Shown: one piece after another, positions 14,101-27,522 of the stretch
Layout of the letters: each line of letters begins with the position of its first letter
Numbering within the stretch: position 1 is the stretch's first letter
Assembly (NCBI RefSeq): GCF_014805625.2
Contig: NW_023998491.1
Coordinates: forward strand, 2,072,726-2,136,725
Direction of reading: 5' to 3'
Source of the DNA: Glossina fuscipes
Lineage: Eukaryota > Arthropoda > Insecta > Diptera > Glossinidae
Length of the DNA stretch: 64,000 bases
Translations under genes and position numbers: made by a program
Notes under the pieces: model-generated
The model's database searches: none
Seen by the model: the letters and a program-made list of their open reading frames with translations, nothing else
Told to the model about the DNA's origin: nothing

Positions 14101-17100
14101 TTGATTGACAGCTGTAAACCGGCTCCTAGCGTTATATTAGACCGTTGCATTTCCATATTTCGATTTTGTTCACTGATTGTTAGTTATGACATTTATCCTT
14201 GCTCGTTCGGAAGAAAAAGTCTTTAATCGATTTGACGGCTGGAACGCGATTTTTATGAATATATTATCATATAAATCTTTGTTGACTTAAGCAAATCGCT
14301 TACAAGAATCTCGCGTATGAGCGTCTCAGGAGCATTTTGTCATCTGATTGAAATTTTCGCGTAGAATATATTGAAAGTAACTTAAGGAGGCAACATGTTC
14401 CCTGAAAGCGTGGTAACCAAGATTTGGCTCATCATCTTATAGGAAATAATTAGAGTTTAAAAGCGAAAGTTGAAACGTGATCTGCACGGTCACTGACTGT
14501 TGCGATTGAATTCTGTACATTAGAACGGGTTGCATTGAAATGATTCTGAAATCATCTTTCGAATATCATCAACTCGGTTCTCAGGAAGCTCTCTGCAAAT
14601 ATATAGCTATATGCCTCAAACAATAGTGTCGCATTAGAGTATTCTATGAGCTTGCGACGCGACTCTTAATTGAACGTTTTACTTCAGTTGTGACGTCAGC
14701 AATGCATAAACGTTAATCGCTTTTAATTGATTTCATGACGTGTATAGGATCCGATAGAGTGATTAGATTATAATTGTTATTCAGGCTTTTGCTTGTTTGA
14801 GTTAAATAATTCATAATTAAATCTACATTGATTTAGTTTCACAAAAAGACAGCACACTGAAGGACGAACTGGACAGTTGAAGTTGATTACATTTATTAAG
14901 CTTTTTAAATCGATAAAAGTTTCTCAACTTTAATAAGAAGGAGCAAGCTAAGCGCCGATTTTTCTAATGCGAGTAATGCTTTAAGCGATGTTTTTTTTTT
15001 TTTTTACAATATGATAAATCAATTGGAGAATTATCATCTATTCGTGTAACATGATGGAGTTAAAAAATAAACGAGGAAAGAGATAGAGATTGCAAAGTGA
15101 TGGCCATCACCTAGTAGATATGTGCCTAATCGGCAAATGCTATGTCTTTACCAACTGAGCAACCACTATAGCTACCAAATTTCAAACAGCAAAGATCGAC
15201 CTGATTGTCGCAATTTTTACCTACTCGGCTAATAATGCCTGATGCTGGTCATGGTATTTGCACGTCCCGCGGAAACTCCGTAACGCGAAGGCAAGAAATG
15301 TTTTTAAATGGATCCAACTGGCTCAGCATAGCCACGATCGGATGAAGACTATATATACCACGGAAACATGTTCGTGTGTGCGCCCCAAAAAGAAAGTTAT
15401 CATCAAATTCTCTTCGCTATGCTTCAATATATCTTAAAATAGATCGTTGTGGAAAGATCACTTGTTAAGTTAGGATGAAGTTTATTAACAAAAATCACCT
15501 TTAAGTCATAAACCAATTTTATTGTAGTTGAAGCAAATTAATAAAGTTTTTCGCCCGCAATATGCTCAGTCAAAACGATTATTCAGATTTAATGTTAAGA
15601 AATTAAATAAGCAGCGCCAAGTAATAAAATTTTTAAGGTCAACTTGAAGCAGTTCGTAGTTTATGGGAGTAAACAGTTTAAACACATCATCTGCACACAT
15701 GAAGATTTTAATCATGCATGAGATATTATTAATACATAAAACGAATAGAATCTATATGGCATAGAAAAAGCGATAATCTCATTACTTTTGCTTTTCTCAG
15801 TTTCCAATAAGCGATAAGAAAATGCTGTTTGTCACGTGCGATCATTACAACATTGCTATAGCAATTCGCAAATTATCGCGTGCAAAGCTGATAGGAAATA
15901 TATACAACAAAAGCTTATCTTTGATATGGAATTGAAATTTTATAAAATATCTCACTCATATTTCTTTAGTTTTAGAGATGATATTATTTCTCTCTGTTGG
16001 AAGTCTTTATTTATACATACAAATAAATTTTGTCTCACTTCTTAATTGTTAACAAATGATAAGAAAATTTTGCTCTTCACATACCAAGGGATGTTACTAC
16101 CCTGTAAGACTACAAAATATCGCATGCAATGGTGATAGAAAAAATGTAGAACATTTAAATTATCTTTGATAAAGGTTTTCATGAAATCGTCTCTCACGTC
16201 ACTGCAAATGTCATTTTATTTATTATTTTTATTAAAACGAGTTTTGTGTAAAGATTTGTAAACCTTTTTAAGTAATAATAAATTAAACTCACATTTAAAA
16301 TAATACTTAAAAATAGTATAAATGAATAATCAATGTTTCCAAGAGGCTATAAACAAGCCGTTCACTCTAATGAAAATATCGCTAAAGCAAATAAGTTTAT
16401 TAAGTCAACAATAAAATTAACACACGAAATAGAAATAATATATAGAATAAAAACTATCTGTAAATACATATGTGTGTGTAATGTGAAGGGGGCTCGCCTC
16501 TACATAGTGCTATAGTATTTATAGCACGCTCACGAATACCCACATGCACACACGCAAAACTTGTTAACACAAAATCAGGTAAACAACAACATGGTAACAT
16601 AAACGTTGGAATTATTTATTAAGCCTTGAAAAATTAAAAAAAAAAAAAACAGTATTTTTCAATTGAATGGGACGACTGCATGACTTCGTACAGCAATAAA
16701 CAACAAACTTTTACGTAAAAACCATGAACGACAATATATTTTTTTATCGTTTTTTTTTTTCATTTTTACAGAAACTTTTAGTATTACTTTTGTATACATT
16801 TTTTATGACGAATTATCATTTTTTTTTTTTTTTTTGCAAATTAGGTTTGCTTGGAAACAGCAATTGAATTCGCAGAAATTTTTATTGCATACACTTTAAA
16901 GTGCAGTACAAATGCGATAGATTAGTCACACGTTTGGAAGAATATTTGTTTTTTTGCGCGAGCAGCCAGTCAGTCACGCGATTCGTAATGCATAATACCA
17001 GAGCGAAATACGTTTAGTTTTGGTAATTTTTATTGAAAACGCATTATCAAGAAATTTCATCTCCGTCAAAGGAGATTTTGTTATTACACTGCTTATTGAA

Positions 17101-20100
17101 AGCTCGATATCTGCGAAGGATTACTTCTCGTCTAGTGTATGCTATAAGAGCGACATGAATAACAGAAAAGTATTCTCTAATACGCTTTGTTAAGTTTATA
17201 ATACCGATTTTAAATTCTTCTTTTTCCCTGCCAGCTACAATTGGCTCATGCGTGGGGCTACTATCAGCAAAGATTACAAGATACTCGATCTACTCTTTGG
17301 TGTAATCTACAATTTCTTCTTAGGCTTGCTGTTTGGATTTATTAGCTATGCTTTAGTAAATTCTCGCACGTATCATCCCTAAGCATATAACGCTTATATG
17401 TGTTATTATTTTTGTTCCCATCAGGGATAATTTCTTCAGGAAGTTTCCAACGTGCAGAAGCAAACTCAGCATTAAATTCTAAATCGGCTTAAACGTATAT
17501 GTCTGTCACCCTGCCTAACTGCGTAATATCTGTAGTAAACATTGTCTTGAACCTATTGGCTTCAAATTTAGCGGACACATTGGACTTTCTCGCACGCTGA
17601 TTAGTATTGAAAACGGGCCAAATCGCTAAAAGGACACGCTTACAGAACAATGTAATCGGTTTTTAAAAAACCAAAAAAAAAAAAAAAGATTGGTTTTCTG
17701 CACGTTACTTAGAAACCATAGCACTTACAATGACAAAAAATTTCCAGCCATATTCCACGTCCAATATTATAATAAGAAGGCGTTATATGGGCATTAATTG
17801 GAAAAGTGTACCGAACTGAAGTATTTTCAGTAGCGTTAGTCCCACATATTTCCAAATTTAACCAAAGTATTGTAAAAATTTGCGATCTCTACGTTGTGCC
17901 CAAGAATACGTGGACGTGAGGTGGACAGAAAGACAAAAAACCTGAATAACAAATGATAGGCCAATCTCAACTTTTTCTGGGCGTTGTAAGCATCCGCAGA
18001 AAATATCGGTACCCTTGTACCACAAATGATGTAGGGTATAATAGTTTTATATAATATCAATTTAGATAAAAACGAGGCAGTTACTACCTATGCTACCATG
18101 TGAGTTCTACACGAGCTTTAAAGCGTGACCTTCGGTACATTAGTTTCTTTTTTGATATCATGATCACGACCTCATAAGTCGTGCTGGGAGGAAGTGGCAA
18201 GCAGTTTAGAGTTTCTATACTTCGCTTCGGCCAGGCCAACTCCAATGTCGAGAATTACGAGCTCTGAAATGTTTTATTTGATAGTAAAACGATTTAAAAT
18301 TCATTCAGGCTCTTTGCTTTATTTACGTAGGTTAAGTTCGAAAGTTTCGATCCATAGGTTGGTTTGACTCACATTTATCGAAGTATTACAAACATATTAG
18401 AAAAAAAACTGTTTGCTAAGAAGCTTTTCATTACATTCTTACGTCTGTGTGTTACTCTACGATAGAAGAGTTAAGAGTTTGTTAAATGTACACTAACCGT
18501 CATCTTGTGTTTATGTTATGTTTTTTGTATGTTTTCAAGTCGGTCAAGACGTTCGACATTTGGAATAATTTATTGAAAAAATTTTTCGATTAACGGTAGC
18601 ATTCTATTTATTTTTTTTCATCTACTTTGGCGATAGTCATCAAAACATATGCATCGCATTTTCAGTCAACTTGCAAAGGATTTTGTTGGCTTGAAGCGGG
18701 TTAGTTAGTTGATCAGAATCATTTTCGTTTCGAATTTTTATTTAAATATTAGCAAGTATTTGAACAAATTTAAGGGCAACGTCATTTATGCGTTAAAGTT
18801 TCGGATTGCTCTTAGGGGATACCAGACCCGTGTCATAAGGGCCTGCAAAGTGAAGAGAAGTATGTTATTAGTCAGCTAATTGCATTACTCTTATTATTAT
18901 TATTTTTTTTACCCATCACCGAAGGGCGAATCGAAATGTTGTCGAAACGTTTTCAATGCCTAGGAGGAAGCACTAGAGACCCCTCAAAGCGAATGTATTC
19001 TTGATGAGCACCAAAATCGAAATCGATTTAAGCATGGCTTTGTGTCCGTCTGCGTAACATCTTTCGTAAACATTGTCCCGGCCGCAAAAATAAAGGTATC
19101 GACTTCAAATCGGTCGAAGGACACGCCTACAGTATCACGTAAACTGAAGATACTTCTGTTGTTTTTTAGAAGCAATAAAAAATTGTTTTTTTGCTCATTA
19201 CTTATAAACTATAGCAGATAAATGCACAAAAATTTGAACGCATACTCTAAAGGCGATGCTGTACCATGTGTACAAAAAAGTTGACAACATCTACCCAATC
19301 GAAATTTAATTGTTTTTTCAATATCTATTAAAGGCGCAGAATTGTGTTTCACAAACTGCATAAAGTTTGAAATGCACCTAAACACGCCCGATTGTTATTG
19401 TTTGTTCACCTGTCTGGGTCTGCATAACTGAGTAGTTTTTGTTGTGAACCTTCACCCGTTAGCGAAAATGAAGATAACGCCTACAAATTTGCGAAATAAT
19501 TTGTTAATGCCTTACACTTTTCAAGGGACACGCCTACATGACAAAAACAGTTATTTTGAAAATAGAACAAATTGACTACGCCCACTCCATATTGTCGAGC
19601 ATGAAAAAACTCATTTCTTTCACTTTTTCTGTCTTTTTTAGGATAACGGTAATGGGTATAAAAGATTCGTTCACGTTGATCGAATATAATTTTCTTACTT
19701 GAACCAAATAAGGAAACGAAATGAAAAACAAAGCAAATCAAGAATAAATTTATGAGATCTCCGAAGCCTTTCCCTTACTCTAACAACGCAAAATTACAAA
19801 AAAATGTGATCCAGTTCACTTAGACGATGGCGGTTTCGAAATGCAGATAGGAAAAGATTTCGATCAAACTGAATTTCTTCCTGATTGCTGACAAAGTATT
19901 ATTACTTTTAATTTTATTTTTAACACTTTGTTTTCAACAATACAAACAAATAGTACATTATTTTATATTATTTTTTACATAAAAATAAATGCGGAAAACA
20001 GGAAAATAACCAAAAAAAAAATAGAAAAAAAAAAAAGAGAAGAAAACAACTTTTATTTCCGTAACGCAGATAAAGTCTATGTACTTAGTTAATTAACAAA

Positions 20101-23100
20101 AACAAAATGAAATCATGCGTTATTTTTCTTTCGCGTCGCGCTATCATTTAATCTCAATTAACCTTGAAGTATAGCATTAACGTATAATAGGTGTATAAGT
20201 GTAGTATGAACGCGCAGATTGTACACGAAAAGAAATTTATAAGAAATTATATTAACTCATAATTGAATTGATCAATGGACGTGACTCCGTTAGAACTCAG
20301 CTAAGTTTCTATAAAAAAAATCTCCTCTTTTCGTTCATTTTCAAATTTCATCGACATAATACCACAATAATTTTAGTTTGTACATATATCTCGACTTTTG
20401 TCCGTTTGTCTTGCCATATTTCGATTTGCTTGCAATAACATTTTCTTAAACAAAAATTACTCCAAAGAAAAAAATGTTGCATGAAAAGGGGGAAAAAGAT
20501 AGCACTGTTTATGTACTTTGAGCTTGATAGTGAAAGTATTTGGAACGATGAAGAAGACTATGCTGCTGGTAGGTTATTCCAAAGCCAGATAGTGTGATTA
20601 AAGAACGAGAAGACGCGGTAGTGTATCGTGCAGTGTAGCATGCGGACACCTCTACGACGCTAAAATAAAACCGAGTAGTTCTGTTAACGAACACGCGAGA
20701 AGATCAAGCCCCTTGATTACATTTCTCGGTACTTCGAGTACACGTTCTGTCCAATGAACGGCGTTTTGTATTATCACGCTCAAAACATCAAGAGATGCTG
20801 TGTCCTCTACACTGACATCACCAAGCGAGGAGCGTTGTTTGTCATTTCTCCTCCTATGCGTTAAGCATTAAGGCACAACAATGCCTTTCAGTCGCGTTAA
20901 CTTTTTTACTTACATGTACATACATATAACACATCAATTATTACCCGAAGGATGAAACAGATGTAGGATGACTATTGATGAGTTCATACGATTTTTACTT
21001 AGTGCGAAATATGTGCACAGTCATTATAGTGACGCTACACATAAGATCCAGCTGTTTCTATTGTTTAACGAGTTTAACAAAAGTGCTATCATTAAAACAA
21101 CTATGAACGGAATACCACTACAGTTGACGCATTCCATATGAAAGTTACTACTACCTAAAGGTCCTACATCCATGTGATCCTACACGCGTTTCGACACATA
21201 TAGCATCATTTCATTATATATTACATCAAGAGCAACGATTGCATAAACAAAAACAAAATACCTTAATATATATACAGAGGCAGAGAGCGGAAAGAAGTGA
21301 TTCTTTAGCATGCGGATGATCACATTCGAGTTGCAATGAATTTTTCAGGATCACCAGGCGCATTTCTTACCACGCAAAAAAAGTCTGCAGTAGGTTATGA
21401 GTATCACCTATTTAACCCTACCCTTAATTGCGCGTCGATTTTTTGAGACCTTTTTATATCTTACGCCATTTGCGACACGAGAGTATATTAGGTTCGTGCA
21501 AATGCATACAATACCGAGAAGGGTTTGGGATTGACCCATTGATTGATTGATTTACTATACGGATCGATTCAGAACCACATTCTGAATCCACACAAGCTTG
21601 TCTCTCAGTACGTCCTTCTTTTTATCTTATGTTCAACCTAGAGACCGCAATTTTTATGAAATTTCGCTTACTAACACGTTACGGCCTGAAGACGGACGAT
21701 TTTGGAAATGTTTCGGATTGGACCAGGCCCCATATAGTGCCTTATTTTGAAATGTCGTTATAATTGTAACTTTAAGATGGCAAATGATAACAAGGTGCGC
21801 CCCATTATACTGTTTCTACTGGCTTTCTTTAACAAGATATCCATAAAATTGTTCAATTATTCAATAAAAAGCCATTTCTGCTAAAATACTGCCTTCTCTC
21901 TCATTCATTGAAAAAAAAATACAATACAAATAATGAAGTAACACTAAAAAAAAAAGCGGTTGGAAAATTCCTATAGATAATTTTAAATGCTTGTGATATT
22001 TAATAGGCCTATACATTACTGTGTTTATACAAGCGTGAGAGTCAGCATATGATAATACTTATTATATAAAAATGCACAAAAGTGTGTGTTTATGTAAACA
22101 TATAAATTTTTATATTATCGTAATTTATTATTAATCTATTCATTCAAAAGTCGACAACTTTAGATGCTTCGAAAATGATCAAATTATTGAGTAGAGAAAA
22201 AGTTGGCGTAGAAAAATAAATCATTGCTACGTGAACAGGGCTACGTTGAAAATCGAAAACTTGGAACGTAAACAAATAAATTTAAATAAGAATAAAAGGA
22301 AACAGAAATATAAACAACAATAATAATGTAAGCATGCAATTTCTATTAGCAACAATGAAAACATATGTGTGCCGCCTGCGATGCACTTATAAAAACTTGA
22401 AGAGAATAATCAAAACAAAAATAAATATTAAAGCGAAAAAGAGAAAAACACGCATGTTTGCATTGTCGGACAAATTAACTAATTGACGGTCGTAATACAT
22501 TCAGCCGGCATATTAAATTAGTTACGTGTTGAAAGACAAGTGTATGAACAAGCATTCTTGATGAACGTAATTCACTCAATTGTCTGTCCATTGGAGCTAC
22601 TTTTTCGATTTGAAAATTGTATACACCAAAGACAAATTTAAGTGTCGTTAACCTAAACGAAGAAGTTCAGATAATAATGAAATTTTGAAATTTCATATTT
22701 ACCTTAGCACCCAAGTGTTAAAGACATTGAATTGTATATGTATGTTACGCAATATTCCGTCTGCTATCCAACCCCGCATATGACGGAAAAAGCATATGTT
22801 CGCATGCAAGCAATCAGTTTATATCTGTTTTCCAAACACGTATGTAACAGCGTCGAAGAAGATACGCATACGTCGACGTACGTCATATAGTGTTTTTTAT
22901 CTAATTTTTATCAAATTTTTTATTTTTAGCTAATACAAGATTTTAAAAATTATTCTTTATTCTTAACAGTTTGCCTAGCTTGCTGAAGACGTTTGCCCGC
23001 CTGTGTTTTATATACCACCAAAGTTTGTACAGCATTTTTCGTTGAAATTTGTATAGATATTGCCATAAGGATGGAAGTCCTATGTAGGGATCTCAAGTAT

Positions 23101-26100
23101 ATTCAAGTGGTTATGGGGACTACTTGGATGAAATTTTATAGTAACACAGAACTTTTATTTTTGAAATAACAATAATACTCGCATAATTACAAAATGCGTG
23201 CAATTTTTTGAAAAAATGATAATTACTATCCTCGGTAATCTGAAAAGTTGAAAACGGGATTAGAGAGAACTTTACTTAATTCTAATTAAAAACAAGTTAA
23301 AACAATATGTTAATTCGCGGCCCACGGTTAAAAATCTTACGTCACTTCGTTTAATGCTGCTATTCACGTAACGACTTTTCAAAGAAAGGCTTTATGTGGG
23401 AAGTTGTCAAGAAAGTTGCCCGATCCGCAACATTTTCAATAGCGTGGATCAAAATACGTCAGCGTACTCAATTTCATCAAAATATATCAAATAGATGGAT
23501 TTTCAGGTTGAAGAAATAAAAATGAAAGGACAGCCAAGTTTAAATCGATTCGAAAAGTGATTCTGAAAATAATTTATCCAATTTTGATTAGAGCGCGACC
23601 CACCTCATTTAGCTTCAATAGAGAAAAACTTTTGCAATTAATTTTAGTTCAGTCTGGTTAATTAAAAACTATATTTTAAAGTTTGGTATGATGAGTAACA
23701 AAAAAATTCGTTCTAAGCCGAATAATTTCTCCATTGGCCTTGTATGGGTAGTTCATAATGCCAATATGACACTCTTTGAAAGCTTAACAATAGCAATGGA
23801 AATGTACAAGTAATTACAATGGATACAATAAAGAATATGAAACTGTAATTGTATAACATCACGCAGCTGTCTATCGTTGTGTATATAAATTAATGAGTAA
23901 ATTTTCCCGGCAAACCTTTTGTGTTGTAGGCTACATCTGCTTTGCAACCAGTCAAACAAGGTAAATTCTTATATATATAAAATACATTAGACAAGTACTT
24001 TATGTAGTTTTATATATTTTTTGTAACTTTTTTTCCAATAAACAAGTCAAACATGTACTAAAATGATTTAATAATTTCACTGTACACACTGCAAACACTT
24101 TTAGTGGTGACCAGTTTTTCAACTAGCACATATCGGTAGTTTATTATTTGTAACATTAACACTACAAATTTACTGTAAAGGTAGGTGTAAAGAAACAGCA
24201 GGTCGTTTTTGTAGCGTTGTATCTGGAACTATATAGGACAAATACAATTTTACAAAATTGCTTTAACCCCATATGACTGTGTAGGTGATGCCAAGTTTTA
24301 GCTTTATGAATAACCTCAGTTATGCCAATCGTAAACAAAAAACATGTGTTTATTTTCACGCTTTACGTAGATAAAACAGTGTTAAAAAGGAGAATTCTGT
24401 AAGAACTCTAGATTGTTTTTGTTCAAACAATCATTGAAGAAAGGAAGTAAGTCTGAAATCAACTGGACGAGTAAAGTTTCGAAAAAATTAAAAACAAATA
24501 ATTTTATATAATATGATCACTAATAGTCGACCACAATTCAAAATGAAAATCATCTCGTTTTTGAGTTTTTAGAGCATGACAACCATTTTTAAATTTGTAC
24601 ACTTAAACTATAACCTGGCAGACTATTGTTTGTTAACCATTGCAGCAAACATCTTCAATAATAAATTCCTCAAATGTGTCACTAATTGATTATACCTGAA
24701 TTTTGAATTTTTTGTACGGAGGCATTAGTATTACTAATGCATGAATCAATCAATGTGCATAAAGCAAGATTTTACTTCTGGGTTGCAACATACGTTGCTT
24801 TATATTACTCATACAAAGTGCTTGAAGACTAAAAAATCTGTATATTAACTTAAAAACATGCTCAATCATGGGAGTCGTTCGTGCTGCATGCATTTAAAAA
24901 ACAAGAGGCACATTCCTTTATTCGGTACCCCCCAACAAAGTCCCATGGAAACATAAGTCGCTGTAGGAAATCTAGAAATATTTTCTCGGTATGTATGTAT
25001 GTTTGTGAATTGTTGACATTTATCTTTACTCTTGATATCTCGTCATCAAGCAAGCTCTACGTATGCCAGGCTTCACCTTTCCAATCCAACTTTTACTACT
25101 ATTCGGGCAATAGAAGACAAACGCGATAATAGATTGGAAAATGTCAGCTGAACCGAGTTATTAATCTAGAAAGCAATTCTGAAAGTTGGTTTGGCACGTA
25201 ATCGCAAGCACGATTTTTACGGGCAGAAGAACAAGCTCGTTAACTTGGAGCACTACTATTATGAATATGTTGATTTTATTATTATGGTCGCCATTCTATT
25301 AATTAGATTAAACTCAGACTTGATTATTTGCGTGCTATCATTGAGCTAATTATTTCGTATTTTGAATGCGTAAAACGAGTCCACGGAGAAAATAACAGTA
25401 CATATCTCTATTTCTGAAAAAAAAAAATCAGTTTACTAGAGAACGGATGGCTCGCCATAACCGTTCATTTCTTCCAAGAGTCTTTCAAACTAAGTCGCGT
25501 CATTTTCAAGAAAAATGACACATTTTAAACTTTTTTATAGCAAGTGTAAAAGAACCTAACGGATCATATACTTTTCATAACAAGTTGACTTTAGAGTTAT
25601 GATCTTTTCCATCCGTCCCGCACATCCTAAATGCAAATGAATGCATTTTCCTTTTCTCGCAGGTTTCCTTTTAAGCTAAGCGAAATTTGTTACGTTTTTC
25701 CTCAACTTCCTTGACAATTCTGCTTCTTACTGCCTAGTGACCGTAACTAGCCGGCGCGTGTTAGGCGCAATTTACAAATGAAATCTCAAAACTGATAAGG
25801 ACTTTTCACTATTAATCAACAAGCAAGCAAATGCTTGGGAATCTCAAATTCTACCCACAACACAATTACAGAAGAAATGAAAACTTTTCTGATAACCTCA
25901 TCGCTTAAGTGTTTCGTCAATCAACTTACTTTCCAGAATTCGATTCGATTAGTTTGAGAGATTTTAAGGCACCAAACGCATATACTACTACGTGCAAATG
26001 AAAATTATCATCGAAGTAATTATAAAAGCTAGGCATGAATTATTGTATGAAATTAAATTTTTTATGTAATCAACCGGCATGACAAATATGAAATTGGCGC

Positions 26101-27522
26101 CTGGTGATAAGCATCAATGCAACTCATGTGAGTTGGAAACCTGTGTTGTAATTATAATTTTTTAAATTTAATTTAAGAAATAATAACAAAAATGGCACAG
26201 ATGAAAAAAGCTATGTTTATCTTGAAGTGGATCTCAAATACAAGACATGTTTATTTGCCATCTTCATTTGTCGGTCCAAAACATGACGATGGGACAAATT
26301 TTTTCAAAGTACTTTAAAAATTTGCTACCTTTAGATTGGAAGAATAAAGGCGGGTGGAGGCATAGCGAAGCTAAGGTGTTGCAAGCACAAGCACAGACTT
26401 AATATATCCTTGTATCACAAGTGGCAGAGAAAATAAAAAAACCAGTAAAATATATTGGAGTGAATAAAAAAAAACCAATAACATAAATTGGAGTTTTTAC
26501 CGAAAAAGACTAGTCACTACGAAGGTATAAGAGCTCTTTATTATCTTTATCTGATTATCTTTAAATCGGTGAACCTCCATATGAAATGACTATTGAGTGT
26601 AAAAAGTTTTGTTAAAAAGAACCGAGTAATCAAAATTCGAAATGTGCAAAATGTGCCATACGTTTTGGCATAGGTTAGAAAAGAAAACACTCTGGCTCAA
26701 TATTTAAATGTTTTTTCCCCTAAACGCGACTTCGCGTTTAAGGTAGCATTGTTGCAACCTTTTGTTTTTAAATACTGAAAAGATAATCTTTGAAAATATA
26801 CAGAAATATATATACGTTACGTGAGTTACTATTTTAGCTAAAAAACTTCGTTCGAATCGCTTGCGATTTCACTCATTTAAAAAGGTAATCAATTCCTATG
26901 TATTCGTCATCTCAAAGCCGTGGGCATTCATTGGAAAAATACTTAATCTGCGTGCCACAAGGTTATTAGCGTGACCTGTAAGGTCAAAACAACACAATGT
27001 ACATGTGTTGAAATTCCTTATCTTCTGCTTCGATATGTTTGAGGGGAAGTCTTTTTAGCCTTACAAATGCATAAGAATGACAAATTTAAGTATAATAGTA
27101 TTTAGGCCAAGATAAAAAGCGAAAGCAAAGTTGCTTTAACTTTGAAACAATCAGCAAACACACATTAAACACCTGAGTAGAACTCTTTTGGTTAATTATT
27201 TTCTTTGTATTCTATTCGTAATCACTAACGATTAGTTCGTTGTTTAAAATAAAATTGAAAGTAAAATTCACAATATTTAAAAAACCGCGAAAAACTATTA
27301 TTGCATGAATCATGCGCTTGTTAATTTCTTAAAAATGAAACAAAAAACAAATAATATCTTACCAGCAAATCGAATTTTAATTAAATCCAAAGGATGCAAA
27401 ATTAATGTGGAAGTGACTCCACCCGAAATGCCTGCCACTAAATGCTCATATTTGATATGAGATATTAAACTCAGTTTGCTGCTGGAAACCTTTGCCGATT
27501 TCGTCGAACTCATAGCGGACAT
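7115..27522 (-). CDS. Mitochondrial folate/FAD carrier (SLC25A32 family), whole gene, two C-terminal isoforms
   Basis: A six-helix mitochondrial carrier of the inner membrane; the family moves folate and/or FAD into the matrix. Coding exons (minus strand): 27363-27522, 12623-12776, 12303-12549, 12112-12225, then either 9170-9421 (308 aa) or 9276-9421 joined to 7115-7271 (325 aa). Every junction has GT-AG sites and keeps frame. The three carrier signatures are PLDLIK (residues 44-49), PLWVVK (144-149) and PYQVVR (247-252). Tryptophan in repeat 2 and Gln-Val-Val-Arg in repeat 3 are hallmarks of the folate carrier rather than of carriers in general. Length matches the family (about 315 aa in vertebrates). 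The likely fly ortholog is CG8026, from memory. Confidence is high for family, moderate for substrate. Confidence 0.93.
7985..8154. repeat. Poly-T tract with a 100-N assembly gap
   Basis: Forty T (7985-8024), exactly 100 N (8025-8124), then thirty T (8125-8154). Round-number Ns inside a homopolymer mark an unresolved assembly gap of unknown size. It lies in the intron of the long-tail carrier isoform, which is also the 3'UTR side of the other isoform. Confidence 0.95.
9170..9421 (-). CDS. Folate carrier coding exon 5, long form (isoform with in-exon stop)
   Basis: The acceptor TTTTACAG precedes 9421. It encodes residues 226-308: helix 5 with the third signature ([10 protein letters not shown]), the third matrix loop and a complete helix 6, and stops at 9170-9172. 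An internal donor (GTACGA at 9275) can end the exon at 9276 after codon 273 plus two bases, giving the short form that splices to 7115-7271. The helix-6 part ([16 protein letters not shown]) departs further from the vertebrate consensus than the alternative tail. Confidence 0.88.
   Translation of the reverse strand, partial: ATTEYLTFAAISKLIAAAATYPYQVVRARLQDHHHNYNGSWDCIKQIWRYERMRGFYKGLVPYLVHVTPNICMVMLIWEKLTN
10728..10990 (+). repeat. Degenerate dispersed repeat, family A
   Basis: Opens with ACAAGTAAGAAAAC and continues with phrases seen in the copies at 23284 and 62965: opening, a GTGGTCGA or AAGTTGTCAAG phrase, then GATCCG or GATGGGAACC near CATTTTCAATAGC. Non-coding and diverged. Probably the remains of an old transposable element. 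Confidence 0.5.
12112..12225 (-). CDS. Folate carrier coding exon 4
   Basis: A 38-codon exon in phase 0 on both sides. Acceptor TTTAG precedes 12225 and donor GTAAGT begins at 12111. Encodes helix 4 ([20 protein letters not shown]) and the linker to repeat 3. Confidence 0.9.
12303..12549 (-). CDS. Folate carrier coding exon 3
   Basis: The acceptor TTTTTCTAG precedes 12549 and the donor GTAAAT begins at 12302. Encodes residues 105-187: the end of helix 2, helix 3 with the second signature ([10 protein letters not shown]), and the second matrix loop ending EEGIRGLYK. It joins exon 2 by completing a split codon. Confidence 0.92.
12623..12776 (-). CDS. Folate carrier coding exon 2
   Basis: The acceptor TTTTTCAG precedes 12776 and the donor GTAAGT begins at 12622. 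Encodes residues 54-104: the first matrix loop with the carrier motif EGFRGLYKG, then helix 2 containing [15 protein letters not shown]. The Trp-Gly-x-Gly-x-x-Trp pattern is shared with vertebrate SLC25A32. Confidence 0.92.
13045..13066. repeat. (CA)n microsatellite
   Basis: Uninterrupted CA dinucleotide run. Confidence 0.9.
13930..14160. repeat. Degenerate dispersed repeat, family C, copy 1
   Basis: Shares ordered phrases with 54955-55150: a GACAGCAATTTTGC-type block, a run of AAGAAAAATG followed by CTTTATCG, and a downstream GACAGCTGT/GACATCTGT block. Non-coding. Confidence 0.4.
15098..15240 (-). mobile_element. SINE-family copy 2 (tRNA-derived)
   Basis: Matches the copy at 52185-52330 over both ends: the tail phrase (GATGGCCATCACCTAG, then GTGCCTAATCGGC) and the head phrase TTTTTACCTACTCGGCTAAT. 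The box-B region is decayed. On the minus strand the head corresponds to a tRNA box-A-like start. Confidence 0.5.
17510..19740. repeat. Cluster of degenerate repeat family D
   Basis: Three diverged segments (starting near 17510, 18990 and 19410) repeat the order: a GTCTG..TGCGTAA phrase, GTAAACATTGTC or GTGAACCTTC, a short adenine-rich stretch, then GACACGCCTACA or GGACACGCTTACA. No ORF of note. Likely old element remains accumulated in intron 1. Confidence 0.45.
21470..21740 (+). repeat. Degenerate dispersed repeat, family B, copy 1
   Basis: Contains GATCGATTCAGAACCAC followed by AGACCGCAATTTTTATGAAATTTCG and GAAATGTTTCGGATTGGACC. The same ordered phrases recur at 35870 and 58200. Non-coding. 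Confidence 0.5.
23284..23560 (+). repeat. Degenerate dispersed repeat, family A, copy 2
   Basis: Shares with 62965-63260 the ACAAGT start, GGCCCACG, an ACGACTTTTCAAA phrase, AAGTTGTCAAGAA, and CGATCCGCAACATTTTCAAT, in the same order. Non-coding. Confidence 0.6.
26721..26760. repeat. Two adjacent short hairpins
   Basis: TAAACGCG-ACTT-CGCGTTTA (26721-26740) is a perfect 8-bp stem with a 4-nt loop. It is directly followed by AGGTAGCA-TTGT-TGCAACCT (26741-26760), an 8-bp stem with one mismatch. Could be the centre or end of a foldback element. Confidence 0.6.
27363..27522 (-). CDS. Folate carrier coding exon 1
   Basis: Starts at ATG 27522-27520 and encodes residues 1-53 plus the first base of codon 54. 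It holds a serine/lysine-rich N-terminus, then helix 1 with the glycine-rich face and the first signature PLDLIKIRF. The donor GTAAGA follows at 27362. The first in-frame ATG was chosen as start; a second ATG three codons on is possible. Confidence 0.92.

Larger units (their letters stand above)
12777..27362 (-). other. Folate carrier intron 1 (14.6 kb)
   Basis: Runs from donor GTAAGA at 27362 to acceptor CAG at 12777. No supported gene inside on either strand. It holds microsatellites, one SINE copy (15098-15240) and several degenerate dispersed repeats, which account for much of its length. Confidence 0.85.
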
